Shown: piece by piece, positions 16,276 to 24,395 of the stretch
How positions within the stretch are numbered: the stretch's first letter is position 1
How the letters are laid out: each line of letters opens with the position of its first letter
NCBI GenBank assembly: GCA_046582635.1
Contig: JAYGEA010000164.1
Coordinates: forward strand, 1-26,325
Source of the DNA: GCA-2731375 sp046582635
Lineage (GTDB): Bacteria; Pseudomonadota; Alphaproteobacteria; GCA-2731375
Length of the DNA stretch: 26,325 bases
Direction of reading: 5' to 3'
Notes under the pieces: model-generated
The model's database searches: none
Seen by the model: the letters and a program-made list of their open reading frames with translations, nothing else
Told to the model about the DNA's origin: nothing
Translations under genes and position numbers: made by a program

Positions 16276-17070
16276 CTATTGCTTTCCAATGCCCCGCCCA
16301 TCGCCCCGCCCATCACCCCGCGAGGACAGGAACGCCTCGATCACCGCCTGGGCCTCGCCCTTGGCGTAGGATTCCTGTTGCCCCAGGACGCCGGCGCGGA
16401 AGGCTTCGTCGAAGCCTGACAGGGCGATCTCGCGGAAGCGGGCCTTGGTGCGGGCCCAGGCCACGGCCGGTTTGGCGGCGAGGGTCTCGGCGACTTCGCA
16501 GGCCTTGGCGATGACCTGATCCGGTTCAACCAGGTGATTGATCAGGCCCAGGCCGTGCGCTTCCTCGGCGTCCATCAGTCGGCCGGTCATGGACAATTCC
16601 TGGTTCTTGGACCAGCCCAGATGCAGGGACATCCAATAAGAGCCCATGATGGAGGGGATGGCGGCATTGATTTCGGGCTGTCCCATGCGGACGCTGGGAT
16701 GGGCCACCCGCTGATCGGAGACCAGGGCGATCTGGAAGCCACCGCCCGCGGCAATACCGTTCAGGGCGGCAATCACCGGCTTATTGGTCAACAGAATCTG
16801 TTTGTAAACATTGCAGGCGGTGCCGAACCAGCTTTCAATATCCGCCACCTGCATGGCGCGCGCCTCGTGCAAATCGACCCCGGCGCAAAAGGCACGCTCT
16901 CCGGTGCCGGTCAGAACGATGCCGTCGACCCCGTCGTCGTTGTCCAGCTCGATCAAACTTGCGGCAACACCACGGGCCAGTGCCATGGAAATAGCGTTCA
17001 GGTTCCCCGGCCGGTTCAACCGCAGAACTGCGATGCCGCCCCTGCGCTCGATCGTAACCACGTCGGACAT
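16276..17070 (-). CDS. Enoyl-CoA hydratase/isomerase (crotonase) family protein
   Basis: 264 residues from ATG 17070. Crotonase-fold features are RLNRPGNLNAIS, the oxyanion-hole segments AFCAGVDL and LNGIAAGGGFQIAL, and MGQPEINAAIPSIMG, which keeps the first catalytic Glu position but lacks an obvious second Glu, so it may be an isomerase or a hydratase variant. Likely roles are fatty-acid or PHA-linked acyl-CoA metabolism, in line with phaC 18 nt upstream on the same strand. An AGGGATGA ribosome-binding site 9 nt before ATG 17070 comes from a duplicated segment at the end of phaC. The C-terminus ends in a short Gly/Asp/Arg repeat (GDGRGDGRG) made by a 12-bp DNA duplication. Confidence 0.9.
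   Translation of the reverse strand: MSDVVTIERRGGIAVLRLNRPGNLNAISMALARGVAASLIELDNDDGVDGIVLTGTGERAFCAGVDLHEARAMQVADIESWFGTACNVYKQILLTNKPVIAALNGIAAGGGFQIALVSDQRVAHPSVRMGQPEINAAIPSIMGSYWMSLHLGWSKNQELSMTGRLMDAEEAHGLGLINHLVEPDQVIAKACEVAETLAAKPAVAWARTKARFREIALSGFDEAFRAGVLGQQESYAKGEAQAVIEAFLSSRGDGRGDGRGIGKQ
16291..16314. repeat. 12-bp perfect tandem duplication at the crotonase C-terminus
   Basis: GCCCCGCCCATC occurs twice in tandem (16291-16302, 16303-16314). It is in frame and encodes the repeated GDGR near the end of the crotonase-family protein. Confidence 0.95.
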
Positions 17071-17077
17071 CACAATT

Positions 17078-17099
17078 TCATCCCTGGCTCATCCCTGGT
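17078..17099. repeat. 11-bp tandem duplication across the phaC stop
   Basis: TCATCCCTGGC (17078-17088) is followed by TCATCCCTGGT (17089-17099). On the minus strand one copy holds the phaC stop codon and the other supplies AGGGATGA, the ribosome-binding site of the crotonase gene. Confidence 0.85.
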
Positions 17100-18903
17100 C
17101 CGAACGGACCTTCACATAACTGCCCGGCGCATCTTCCAACACTGGTGCATCCCTGCTTCCCGGCGTCCGGGCCTTGACCTTGCCGCCTGATTGCTTGGCG
17201 ATCCATTCGCCCCATCGCGGCCACCACGAACCCTCCGACTGGGTGGCGCCGGCGAACCAATCGCCGGCGTCGGCGGGGTTTTCGGGATTGCTCCAATAGC
17301 CGTATTTTTGGGCCGTCGGCGGGTTGACGATGCCGGCGATATGGCCCGAACCGGCTAGGGTGAACGTGGTCTCGCCGCTGTAAAGCTGGGTCGCCACGTA
17401 GGTGCCCTTCCAGGGCGCGATATGGTCCTCCTTGGTGGAGATGATGTGGACGGGGATTTTCACGTCGCGCAGATCGATTGGGGTGCCGCACATTTCGATG
17501 CCGCCTGGTTGGGACAGCAGGTTTTTTTGGTACATGTTGCGCAGATAAAAGCTGTGCATCACACCGGGCATGCGGGTGGAATCCGAATTCCAGTACAGCA
17601 GATCAAAGGGGAAGGGATCCTTGCCCATCAGATAATTATTGATCACGAAGGACCAGATCAGATCATTGCTGCGCAGCAGATTAAAGGTTGAGGCCATGGA
17701 AGCGCCGTCGAGGATGCCCCCCTGTTCCTGCATTTTTTCCTCCAACTGGCCAAGCTGTTCGTCATCGATGAATATTGCCAGTTCGCCCGGCACGGTGAAA
17801 TCCACCAACGAAGTGAAAAAAGTTGCCGATTTAATGCGATCATCATCCTTGGCCGCCATATGGGCCAGGGTGGCTCCGGTCAGGGTGCCGCCCAGGCAAT
17901 AGCCGATGATATTCACCTCGTCCTCGCCGCAGGCCGCCTTGATGCCGTCCATGGCCGCATAAATGCCCTCGATCATGTAGTCGTCGAAGGATTTGTCGGC
18001 GAGACGCTGATTGGGGTTGACCCAGGAAATCACGAATACGGTCTGACCCTGCCCCACGGCCCACTTGATGAATGAATTTTTCGGCTTCAGGTCCAGAATA
18101 TAGAATTTGTTGATCCACGGCGGCACGATCAGCAGGGGGCGTTTGTGCACTTGACCGGTACTGGGTTCGTATTGGATCAACTGGATCAGGTCACTTTGCC
18201 AGACCACCTTGCCGGGGCTGACGGCGATGTTCTCGCCAACCGTGAAGGCATCCGGATCGGTCATCTTGATGGCCAGCTTGCCCTTGCCCCGTTCCATATC
18301 GTCGAGCATGTTTTGCAGGCCGCGCACCAGGTTTTCGCCCTTGCTCTCGACCGTCTCGCGCAACACCTCCGGATTGGTGGCGACAAAGTTGGTGGGCGCC
18401 ATGGCGTCGGTGAACTGCCGCGTATAGAAATCCACCTTCTGGGCGTCTTTCGCGCTTAGTCCGTCCACGTCGTGCACCGTGTTATGCACCCAGCGGGAGG
18501 TGAGCAGGTAGGATTGCTTGATGAAATCAAAAATCTGGTTGCTTTGCCAATCCTCGGCGCGAAAACGTTTGTCGCCCTTCTCCGGCGCGATGACCGGTTC
18601 GCCATCCTGTCCCAGCATGCCTTGGGCGGCGTTCTGCCATAGCTGCATATAATCCTGCCACAATTTCATTTGTGCCTCGGCCATCTTGGCCGGGTCCGCC
18701 ATCATCTTGGTGGTCAATTCCATGAAGGCGGCGCCAATGTTCAACGGATCGGTATCGATCTTGCCGCCGTCCTTGGCCTGCTGTTGCAGAAAATCATTTA
18801 CCAGACGCTGGCTTTGTTCAGCCACCTTGGCCATGTTTTCGGCGAATTCGGCGGATTGCTGTTCGGGCGAAGTGGATTGTGAATTTTCCGTGGTGTCGCT
18901 CAT
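17089..18903 (-). CDS. phaC: Class I poly(3-hydroxyalkanoate) synthase PhaC
   Basis: 604 residues. PhaC polymerises (R)-3-hydroxyacyl-CoA into PHA storage granules. It has an N-terminal helical domain (about 70-240) and a C-terminal alpha/beta-hydrolase domain with the lipase-like box GYCLGG (catalytic Cys336), the aspartate in KEDHIAPW (Asp493) and the general-base histidine in AGSGHIAG (His521). The WSNPENPADAGDWF region and overall size fit class I, which works without PhaE. ATG 18903 (MSDTTENS) was chosen; the frame stays open to 19248, but that upstream part lacks family similarity and runs into the divergent promoter region. Probably co-transcribed with the downstream crotonase gene. 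phaA, phaB and phasin genes are not in the window. Confidence 0.97.
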   Translation of the reverse strand: MSDTTENSQSTSPEQQSAEFAENMAKVAEQSQRLVNDFLQQQAKDGGKIDTDPLNIGAAFMELTTKMMADPAKMAEAQMKLWQDYMQLWQNAAQGMLGQDGEPVIAPEKGDKRFRAEDWQSNQIFDFIKQSYLLTSRWVHNTVHDVDGLSAKDAQKVDFYTRQFTDAMAPTNFVATNPEVLRETVESKGENLVRGLQNMLDDMERGKGKLAIKMTDPDAFTVGENIAVSPGKVVWQSDLIQLIQYEPSTGQVHKRPLLIVPPWINKFYILDLKPKNSFIKWAVGQGQTVFVISWVNPNQRLADKSFDDYMIEGIYAAMDGIKAACGEDEVNIIGYCLGGTLTGATLAHMAAKDDDRIKSATFFTSLVDFTVPGELAIFIDDEQLGQLEEKMQEQGGILDGASMASTFNLLRSNDLIWSFVINNYLMGKDPFPFDLLYWNSDSTRMPGVMHSFYLRNMYQKNLLSQPGGIEMCGTPIDLRDVKIPVHIISTKEDHIAPWKGTYVATQLYSGETTFTLAGSGHIAGIVNPPTAQKYGYWSNPENPADAGDWFAGATQSEGSWWPRWGEWIAKQSGGKVKARTPGSRDAPVLEDAPGSYVKVRSDQG

Positions 18904-18996
18904 GGCCTGTCTAATCCCTGAAAATCGATTACTCTCATTTGACGAATAGTGCGGTCGCCCTAATATGGGCAGGTGATTCGTTGAACATAGCAGCGG

Positions 18997-19025
18997 TTGT
19001 TCGCAAGGTACCTGAAGTCTATAAT
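18997..19025 (+). promoter_or_regulatory. Candidate sigma70-type promoter for the OmpA-like lipoprotein
   Basis: TTGTTC (18997-19002), a 17-nt spacer and a perfect TATAAT (19020-19025). Transcription would begin near 19032, about 70 nt before the likely start codon at 19104. This argues against a translation start further upstream. Confidence 0.6.
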
Positions 19026-19103
19026 AATGGCTGTTCAAGCGCCAACCGAGACTCGCGCAATGGCGTGTTTCGGTCGCCGCGGATGATAAGGAGCATGGCT
19101 GGG

Positions 19104-20591
19104 ATGAGCGAACATCAAATGGGCAACCGGACGCGCCTGATGGGACGTCTGCCGTCGACCCTGACCGCTTTGGCCTTGGTTCTGGCGTTGTCCGGCTGTT
19201 CGATGATGCCGGACCTACCGGACCTGCCGGACATGCCCGATGCGCCAAGCTGGGTTAATCCGTTCAACTGGTTTGACGGTGATGACGATATTGGCTCGCT
19301 GCCGAAAGCGCCGGGCATCTCGACAAGGGCCTCCAGCAGCGACAAACCATTTCCGAAACTAGCCGCCACGCCGGTGCCGAAATCGCCCTCGTCCGCCAAA
19401 GCGTGGGAAAAACTGGCCAATAGTCTGGTCGCCGATCGGGATAATGCGCGCTACACCGATCAGAACCTCCGGGCCGGTAATGAGCGCATGGCCGCCGCGC
19501 CACCGCCGCCGACCCCAACCCCGTTGCACCAGGCCAAGCCGGCGGTGCCGACGGTCGCCAAACAACAGTTGGCGGCGGTGCCGGCCGCCAAGGGTACGGC
19601 TGCGCGGCTTGCCCCGCCCGCCTTGCCGCCCGCGCCTCGACGTGTTGCCGGTTCCGTTACCAATAGCCCTGTAAGTTCTGGCGATTCCAGCGCCTTGACC
19701 AAAGTACCCTCCATCGTGCAAAGGCGTGGCAGCCTGCCGCCGCCGCCCGCGCCCATCACCGAAGTTTCCCGCGGCGCCATACCCCAGCTGGTGCAAAAAC
19801 CCGGCGGAATGGCCGTCCGTGAAATGGCCAGAACACCGGCGCTGCCGAAACCGCCCGCCGTCGTGGCGCTCAAACCCGTGCCGGTGCCTACCGAGGTAGC
19901 CCGACCGGCGGCAATAAAATTAATTCCGTCTGCAACCCAAATTGCGACCGCCATGCCGCCGTCCGTGCAGGTCAACCTGCCCGTGGGGTCGGATCAATCA
20001 ATCCTGACGCAAACTTATGCCGCCTCGTTGGCGGCGCAGGGCAGCCCCGTGGTGCGCCATCCGGGCAATGTCTTCAACGCGCCCAATGCCAGGCCTATTT
20101 CAGGACAATGGCCGACCGTGGTGCCGCGTGTCGTGCGCCAGGCGTTCAATGCCTCTCTCGAGGGCACGGATCAAGGCGTGGCAACGCAGCCGCAATTGAT
20201 CGCCTCGCCGCAAATGAGCAACGCCACCATGCGGCGTTTGCCCGGCGCGCCCATGCTGATCCGCTTTCGCCATGGTTCCACCCGTCTGAGTGCCGGGGAA
20301 AAACAGCGCCTGGGACAAGTCGCCAGCCAGGCCAAGGGTAGCGGCCGCACAATTCTTGTGGTCGGCCACGCCAGCCTGCGCACCTCCGACATGGCTTATG
20401 CCAAGCACAAGTTGGTGAATTTCGGGGTATCCCTGGATCGGGCCAATAGCGTAGCCGGCGAGTTGCGCCGCCATGGCCTGGCCTCCGAGCAGATCGTGGT
20501 GCAGGCCAAGGGGGACAGTGAACCGCTGTATTTTGAGTTCATGCCCAATGGCGAGGCGCAAAACCGCCGGGTCGAGGTGTTTGTCCGATAG
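19104..20591 (+). CDS. OmpA-family outer-membrane lipoprotein with a Pro/Ala-rich linker
   Basis: 495 residues from ATG 19104, chosen because AAGGAG lies 10 nt upstream and the promoter TATAAT is at 19020-19025. The N-terminus is basic, then hydrophobic, ending in lipobox LSGC (Cys32), so it is a lipoprotein. After the cysteine comes a PDLPDLPDMPD repeat and a WVNPFNWFDG segment. A long, low-complexity Pro/Ala/Val-rich linker covers roughly residues 80-380. The last 112 residues (384-495) form an OmpA-like peptidoglycan-binding domain: RFRHGSTRLSAGEK, VVGHASLRT, LDRANSVAGELRRHG, NRRVEVFV. The linker could span the periplasm so that the C-terminal domain grips peptidoglycan. It diverges from phaC, and the precise role is not known. 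Confidence 0.85.
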   Translation: MSEHQMGNRTRLMGRLPSTLTALALVLALSGCSMMPDLPDLPDMPDAPSWVNPFNWFDGDDDIGSLPKAPGISTRASSSDKPFPKLAATPVPKSPSSAKAWEKLANSLVADRDNARYTDQNLRAGNERMAAAPPPPTPTPLHQAKPAVPTVAKQQLAAVPAAKGTAARLAPPALPPAPRRVAGSVTNSPVSSGDSSALTKVPSIVQRRGSLPPPPAPITEVSRGAIPQLVQKPGGMAVREMARTPALPKPPAVVALKPVPVPTEVARPAAIKLIPSATQIATAMPPSVQVNLPVGSDQSILTQTYAASLAAQGSPVVRHPGNVFNAPNARPISGQWPTVVPRVVRQAFNASLEGTDQGVATQPQLIASPQMSNATMRRLPGAPMLIRFRHGSTRLSAGEKQRLGQVASQAKGSGRTILVVGHASLRTSDMAYAKHKLVNFGVSLDRANSVAGELRRHGLASEQIVVQAKGDSEPLYFEFMPNGEAQNRRVEVFVR

Positions 20592-20675
20592 TTCCCTCAA
20601 GACGAATAGATGTTGGCGAATTGCTTTCCTTAGGGCTCGCAACGGCTTGGCAATTCAGGCATAAAGCATGCCCCA

Positions 20676-20784
20676 GGGCATTTCCGATCAGGAAATGCTC
20701 TAAATTTTAATGTAGAGCAATTTTTCCAATCACTTAGTATCGCCCAAGGCATTTGGGCGCACCACATTGGATCGGAATTGCTCT
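20676..20784. repeat. Nested palindromic intergenic element (REP/MITE-like)
   Basis: Two structured units. Unit 1: GCATTTCC (20678-20685), loop GATCA, GGAAATGC (20691-20698). Unit 2 is three colinear stems: AGAGCAATT/AATTGCTCT (20714-20722, 20776-20784), TCCAAT/ATTGGA (20725-20730, 20766-20771) and CGCCCAA/TTGGGCG (20741-20747, 20753-20759) with loop GGCAT. Both units carry GAGCA(A)TT-type ends. No coding capacity was seen. Confidence 0.7.
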
Positions 20785-20794
20785 GGAACTGATG

Positions 20795-20816
20795 CCGGCG
20801 GCGGAAAAGCCGCCGG
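20795..20816 (+). promoter_or_regulatory. GC-rich hairpin ahead of the aminotransferase start
   Basis: A perfect 8-bp stem, CCGGCGGC (20795-20802) and GCCGCCGG (20809-20816), with loop GGAAAA. It ends 21 nt before ATG 20838 and has no U-tract, so it is more likely a leader structure than a terminator. Confidence 0.4.
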
Positions 20817-20837
20817 ATGCAATTGACGATAACGGCC

Positions 20838-22058
20838 ATGCCATTTGAATTTCACCGCATAAAGCGACTGCCCCCATATGTCTTTGCGGAAGTGAACGCC
20901 ATGAAGGCGGCCGCCCGGGCCCGGGGCGAGGATATTATCGACTTCGGCATGGGGAACCCGGATACCCCGCCCGCCCCACATATCATTGACAAACTTGTGG
21001 AAACCGCCCGCGACCCAAAGACCCATCGCTATTCCACCTCGCGCGGCAATCCGGGCCTGCGACTGGCCAACGCCAAATATTACCAGCGCCGCTTTGGCGT
21101 CAATATCGATCCTGACGGCGAAACCATCGTTACCCTGGGCTCCAAGGAAGGCCTGGCCAATCTGGCCCAGGCCATTACCACGCCCGGCGATGTCATCTTG
21201 GCGCCAAATCCGAGCTATCCAATCCACCCCTACGGCTTCATCATCGCCGGTGCCGTCATACGCCATGTGCCGGTGGGGCCGGCCGAGAATTTTTTCGACA
21301 ACCTGGCCACCGCCGTGCGCCATTGTGTGCCGCCGCCCACGGCGATTGTGCTGAATTATCCCGCCAATCCCACGGCCGAAGTGGTCGATCTGGCGTTTTA
21401 CGAGCGCATGGTTCAGTTCGCCAAGGAAAAGGACCTGTTTCTGCTGTCCGACCTGGCCTATGCGGAGATTTATTTTGACGGCAAACCGCCGCCCTCGATC
21501 CTGCAGGTGCCGGGCGCCAGGGATGTGGCGGTGGAGTTCACTTCGCTGTCCAAGACCTATTCCATGCCGGGCTGGCGCATGGGATTTGCCACCGGCAACC
21601 GGCGCCTGATCGCGGCCCTGACCCGGATCAAATCCTATCTGGATTACGGCGCCTTCACGCCGATCCAGGTGGCGGCTTGCGCCGCCCTGAACGGCCCTCA
21701 GGACATCATTGATGATGTCCGTGACCTGTACCGGAGCCGCCGGGATGTGTTGATCCAGGGGCTCGACGCGGCCGGCTGGTCTATCCCTTCGCCGCAGGCG
21801 ACCATGTTCGCCTGGGCGCCGCTGCCGCCAGGTTTCGCGCATTTGGGATCGTTGGAATTTTCAAAGCAGTTGCTGGACAAGGCCAAGGTCGCCTTGTCCC
21901 CCGGCATCGGATTCGGAGAATACGGCGACGGGTTCGCGCGTATCGCCCTGGTGGAGAATGAACATCGCTCGCGCTACGCCATACGGAATATCAAACGTTT
22001 CTTGCAGGATTATAAAGATATGGACATCGCGGACGGTCAACCGGCGGCGGCACAATGA
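20838..22058 (+). CDS. alaC: PLP-dependent aminotransferase, AlaC-like
   Basis: 406 residues from ATG 20838. Class I aminotransferase close to E. coli AlaC (glutamate-pyruvate aminotransferase) and the LL-DAP aminotransferase-like group: FHRIKRLPPYVFAEVNAMK, IIDFGMGNPD, RYSTSRGNPGLR, LNYPANPTAEV, SDLAYAEIYFDG and the PLP lysine in SLSKTYSMPGWRMGF (Lys239). Alanine formation from pyruvate is the likely activity. An upstream ATG at 20817 is in frame but abuts a hairpin; MPFEFHRIKRLPP matches the family start better. Its stop overlaps the start of hom (ATGA at 22055-22058). The aminotransferase-hom-glpX-recJ order is a recurrent alphaproteobacterial arrangement. Confidence 0.88.
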   Translation: MPFEFHRIKRLPPYVFAEVNAMKAAARARGEDIIDFGMGNPDTPPAPHIIDKLVETARDPKTHRYSTSRGNPGLRLANAKYYQRRFGVNIDPDGETIVTLGSKEGLANLAQAITTPGDVILAPNPSYPIHPYGFIIAGAVIRHVPVGPAENFFDNLATAVRHCVPPPTAIVLNYPANPTAEVVDLAFYERMVQFAKEKDLFLLSDLAYAEIYFDGKPPPSILQVPGARDVAVEFTSLSKTYSMPGWRMGFATGNRRLIAALTRIKSYLDYGAFTPIQVAACAALNGPQDIIDDVRDLYRSRRDVLIQGLDAAGWSIPSPQATMFAWAPLPPGFAHLGSLEFSKQLLDKAKVALSPGIGFGEYGDGFARIALVENEHRSRYAIRNIKRFLQDYKDMDIADGQPAAAQ

Positions 22059-23374
22059 ATAAGTCTGCGAATAAGTCTGCGCGTGGAGCTCCTTTACGTC
22101 TTGGCATTGCCGGGTTGGGTGCGGTCGGTGGCGGCGTTGTCCGTCTGGTATCTGAACAGGCGGATCTTTTGGCGGCACGTTGCGGCCGGCCCATTCAGGT
22201 CACCGCCGTCTCCGCCCGCGATAGGAGCCTCGATCGTGGCTTTGATATGAGCCCGTTTACCTGGCACGACGATGCGGTTGCCCTGGCGGCCAGCGACGAG
22301 GTCGATGTGCTGGTCGAATTAATAGGCGGCGACGACGGCCCGGCCCGGCTGGCCGTGGAAATGGCGATCGCCCAGGGCAAGGATGTGGTCACCGCCAATA
22401 AGGCCTTGATCGCCCATCACGGCACCGCCCTGGCGGTGGCGGCGGAGGCCAAGGGCGTGGCCCTGAATTACGAGGCCGCGGTGGCGGGCGGCATCCCCAT
22501 CATCAAAGCCATGCGGGAGGGTCTGGCGGGGAATAATTTCTCGCGCATTTATGGCATTCTTAACGGCACCTGTAATTACATCCTCACCGCCATGCGCGAC
22601 AGCGGCCGGGATTTCGATGAGGTCCTGGACGAGGCCCAGGCCCTTGGCTATGCCGAGGCCGATCCCGCCTTTGACGTGGATGGCATCGATGCGGCGCATA
22701 AACTGGCGATCCTGACCGCGCTGACCTTCGGCTGCCCGGTCAATCTGGACGCAGTGCATATTGAGGGTATCCGCAATGTGTCCACCATCGATATCGAATT
22801 CGCCACGGAACTGGGCTATCGCATCAAACTGCTGGGCATCGCGCGGCTGACCGAACATGGGGTGGAACAGCGGGTGCATCCCTGCATGGTGGCCGAGGGC
22901 TCGCCCATCGCCAATGTGGGCGGCGTCTTCAACGCCGTGGTGGCGGAAGGCAATTTTGTCGACCGGGTGATGTTCGAGGGCCGGGGCGCGGGCGAGGGGC
23001 CGACGGCCTCGGCCGTGGTGGGTGATCTCGTCGATATTGCCAGGGGTATACGCTTGCCGGCATTCTCGGTACCGGCGGGCAGCCTCCGGGCCCTCCCCTC
23101 TTCACCCATGGAACGCCATGTGGGGCCATATTTTGTCCGCTTGTCCTTGTTAGATCAGGCGGGCGTGATCGCCGACATTTCAGCTATCCTGCGGGATCTG
23201 AATATTTCCATTGGCTCCATGATCCAGCGCGGCCGCGATCCGGGCGAACCGGTGCCGGTGGTGTTGATCACCCACGAAAGCGAGGAGGCGGCCATGGTCA
23301 AGGCCATGGCTCTGATCGGGGCGTTGGACGCGGTGGTGGAAGAGCCCAAAATCATCCGTATCGAGGCGCTATAG
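22055..23374 (+). CDS. hom: Homoserine dehydrogenase with ACT domain
   Basis: 439 residues. Reduces aspartate semialdehyde to homoserine with NAD(P)H, on the way to threonine and methionine. Features are the Rossmann loop GIAGLGAVGGG (17-27), TANKAL (113-118), GILNGTCNYILT (167-178), AEADPAFDVDGIDAAHK with catalytic Lys216, and a C-terminal ACT domain (about 355-435: YFVRLSLLDQAGVIADISAIL) that normally mediates threonine feedback. The start overlaps the aminotransferase stop by four bases, so translation is coupled. The first residues MNKSANKSAR come from a 12-bp tandem DNA duplication; the conserved domain begins after them. Confidence 0.96.
   Translation: MNKSANKSARGAPLRLGIAGLGAVGGGVVRLVSEQADLLAARCGRPIQVTAVSARDRSLDRGFDMSPFTWHDDAVALAASDEVDVLVELIGGDDGPARLAVEMAIAQGKDVVTANKALIAHHGTALAVAAEAKGVALNYEAAVAGGIPIIKAMREGLAGNNFSRIYGILNGTCNYILTAMRDSGRDFDEVLDEAQALGYAEADPAFDVDGIDAAHKLAILTALTFGCPVNLDAVHIEGIRNVSTIDIEFATELGYRIKLLGIARLTEHGVEQRVHPCMVAEGSPIANVGGVFNAVVAEGNFVDRVMFEGRGAGEGPTASAVVGDLVDIARGIRLPAFSVPAGSLRALPSSPMERHVGPYFVRLSLLDQAGVIADISAILRDLNISIGSMIQRGRDPGEPVPVVLITHESEEAAMVKAMALIGALDAVVEEPKIIRIEAL
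22058..22081. repeat. 12-bp perfect tandem duplication at the hom N-terminus
   Basis: AATAAGTCTGCG twice in tandem (22058-22069, 22070-22081), in frame, directly after the ATG of hom. It encodes NKSANKSA. Confidence 0.95.
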
Positions 23375-23428
23375 TTTCGCGCAATTTTCGTTACAATAGT
23401 TGTCGCGTAGAATCATCAGGGGCTCGTC

Positions 23429-24391
23429 ATGGCCGACAAAATAACACTCGACCGAAATCTCACCATAGAAGCGGTTCGCGTCACGGAGGCCGCCGCCATT
23501 GCCGCCGCCGAGGTCATGGGCCGGGGCGATGAAAAGATTGCCGACCAGGCCGCCGTGGACGCCATGCGCACCGCCCTCAACCGCCTTAATATGGCCGGCA
23601 CAGTGGTGATTGGCGAGGGCGAGCGCGACGAGGCGCCGATGCTGTTCATTGGCGAGGAAGTCGGCACCGGCGATGGGCCAAAAATTGATATCGCCCTCGA
23701 TCCCTTGGAAGGCACCACGATCACCGCTAAGGGCATGCCGAATGGCCTGGCCGTTCTGGCGCTGTCGGATGCCGGCGGTCTGTTGAACGCGCCGGATGTC
23801 TATATGGACAAGATCGCCGCCGGGCCCGGCGTCCCCACGGACGCGATAGATCTGGATTATTCGGCCGAGGAAAATATTAACAACGTGGCCAAGGCCGTGG
23901 GTAAGGATCCCAAGGACGTGGTGGCTTGTATATTGGACCGTCCCCGCCATGGCGAATTGATCGCCGCCGTGCGCGCGGCGGGCGCCCGCATCGTCCTGAT
24001 CGGTGATGGCGATGTGGCGGGCGTCATGGCCACGGCCATGCCCGAGACCGGCATTGATATCTACATGGGCACGGGTGGCGCACCGGAGGGCGTGTTGGCC
24101 GCCGCCGCGCTGCGTTGCATTGGCGGCAATATTCAGGGCCGGCTGCTGTTCCGCAATGACGATGAACGGGGCCGCGCGGCCAAGGTTGGGGTCGAGGATC
24201 TGAACCGCAAATACGAGATCACCGACCTGGCGTCGGGCGATGTCATATTTGCCGCCACCGGCGTGACGGACGGCAATATGTTGCAGGGGGTGCGGCGCAC
24301 CGCGCATACATTGACGACGGAATCCGTTGCCATGCGGGCCCGCACGGGTACCGTGCGCTGGATCCGCATGCAACATCCGATCCGCAAATGA
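23429..24391 (+). CDS. glpX: Class II fructose-1,6-bisphosphatase GlpX
   Basis: 320 residues, the usual size. Hydrolyses fructose-1,6-bisphosphate (in some bacteria also sedoheptulose-1,7-bisphosphate) in gluconeogenesis; Mg2+/Mn2+-dependent and Li+-sensitive family. Motifs: GEGERDEAPML (62-72), metal/substrate loop DPLEGT (91-96), AKGMPNGLAVLAL and GGAPEGVLAAAALRCIGG (from about 211). ATG 23429 has an AGGGG ribosome-binding site with about 7-nt spacing. It follows hom by 54 nt and recJ begins 4 nt after its stop, so it is inside the same cluster. Confidence 0.96.
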   Translation: MADKITLDRNLTIEAVRVTEAAAIAAAEVMGRGDEKIADQAAVDAMRTALNRLNMAGTVVIGEGERDEAPMLFIGEEVGTGDGPKIDIALDPLEGTTITAKGMPNGLAVLALSDAGGLLNAPDVYMDKIAAGPGVPTDAIDLDYSAEENINNVAKAVGKDPKDVVACILDRPRHGELIAAVRAAGARIVLIGDGDVAGVMATAMPETGIDIYMGTGGAPEGVLAAAALRCIGGNIQGRLLFRNDDERGRAAKVGVEDLNRKYEITDLASGDVIFAATGVTDGNMLQGVRRTAHTLTTESVAMRARTGTVRWIRMQHPIRK

Positions 24392-24395
24392 TGTC

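Noticed and set aside
18939..19103. Upstream start for the OmpA-like lipoprotein at 18939
   Set aside because: It precedes the candidate promoter (-10 at 19020-19025) and would put the lipobox far from the N-terminus.
18904..19248. N-terminal extension of phaC to 719 residues
   Set aside because: The extension has no similarity to PhaC, overlaps the divergent gene's promoter and 5' coding region, and ATG 18903 fits the family start.
20730..21842. 370-codon open frame antisense to the AlaC-like aminotransferase
   Set aside because: The aminotransferase motifs are unambiguous on the plus strand, and the antisense frame runs across the palindromic element.
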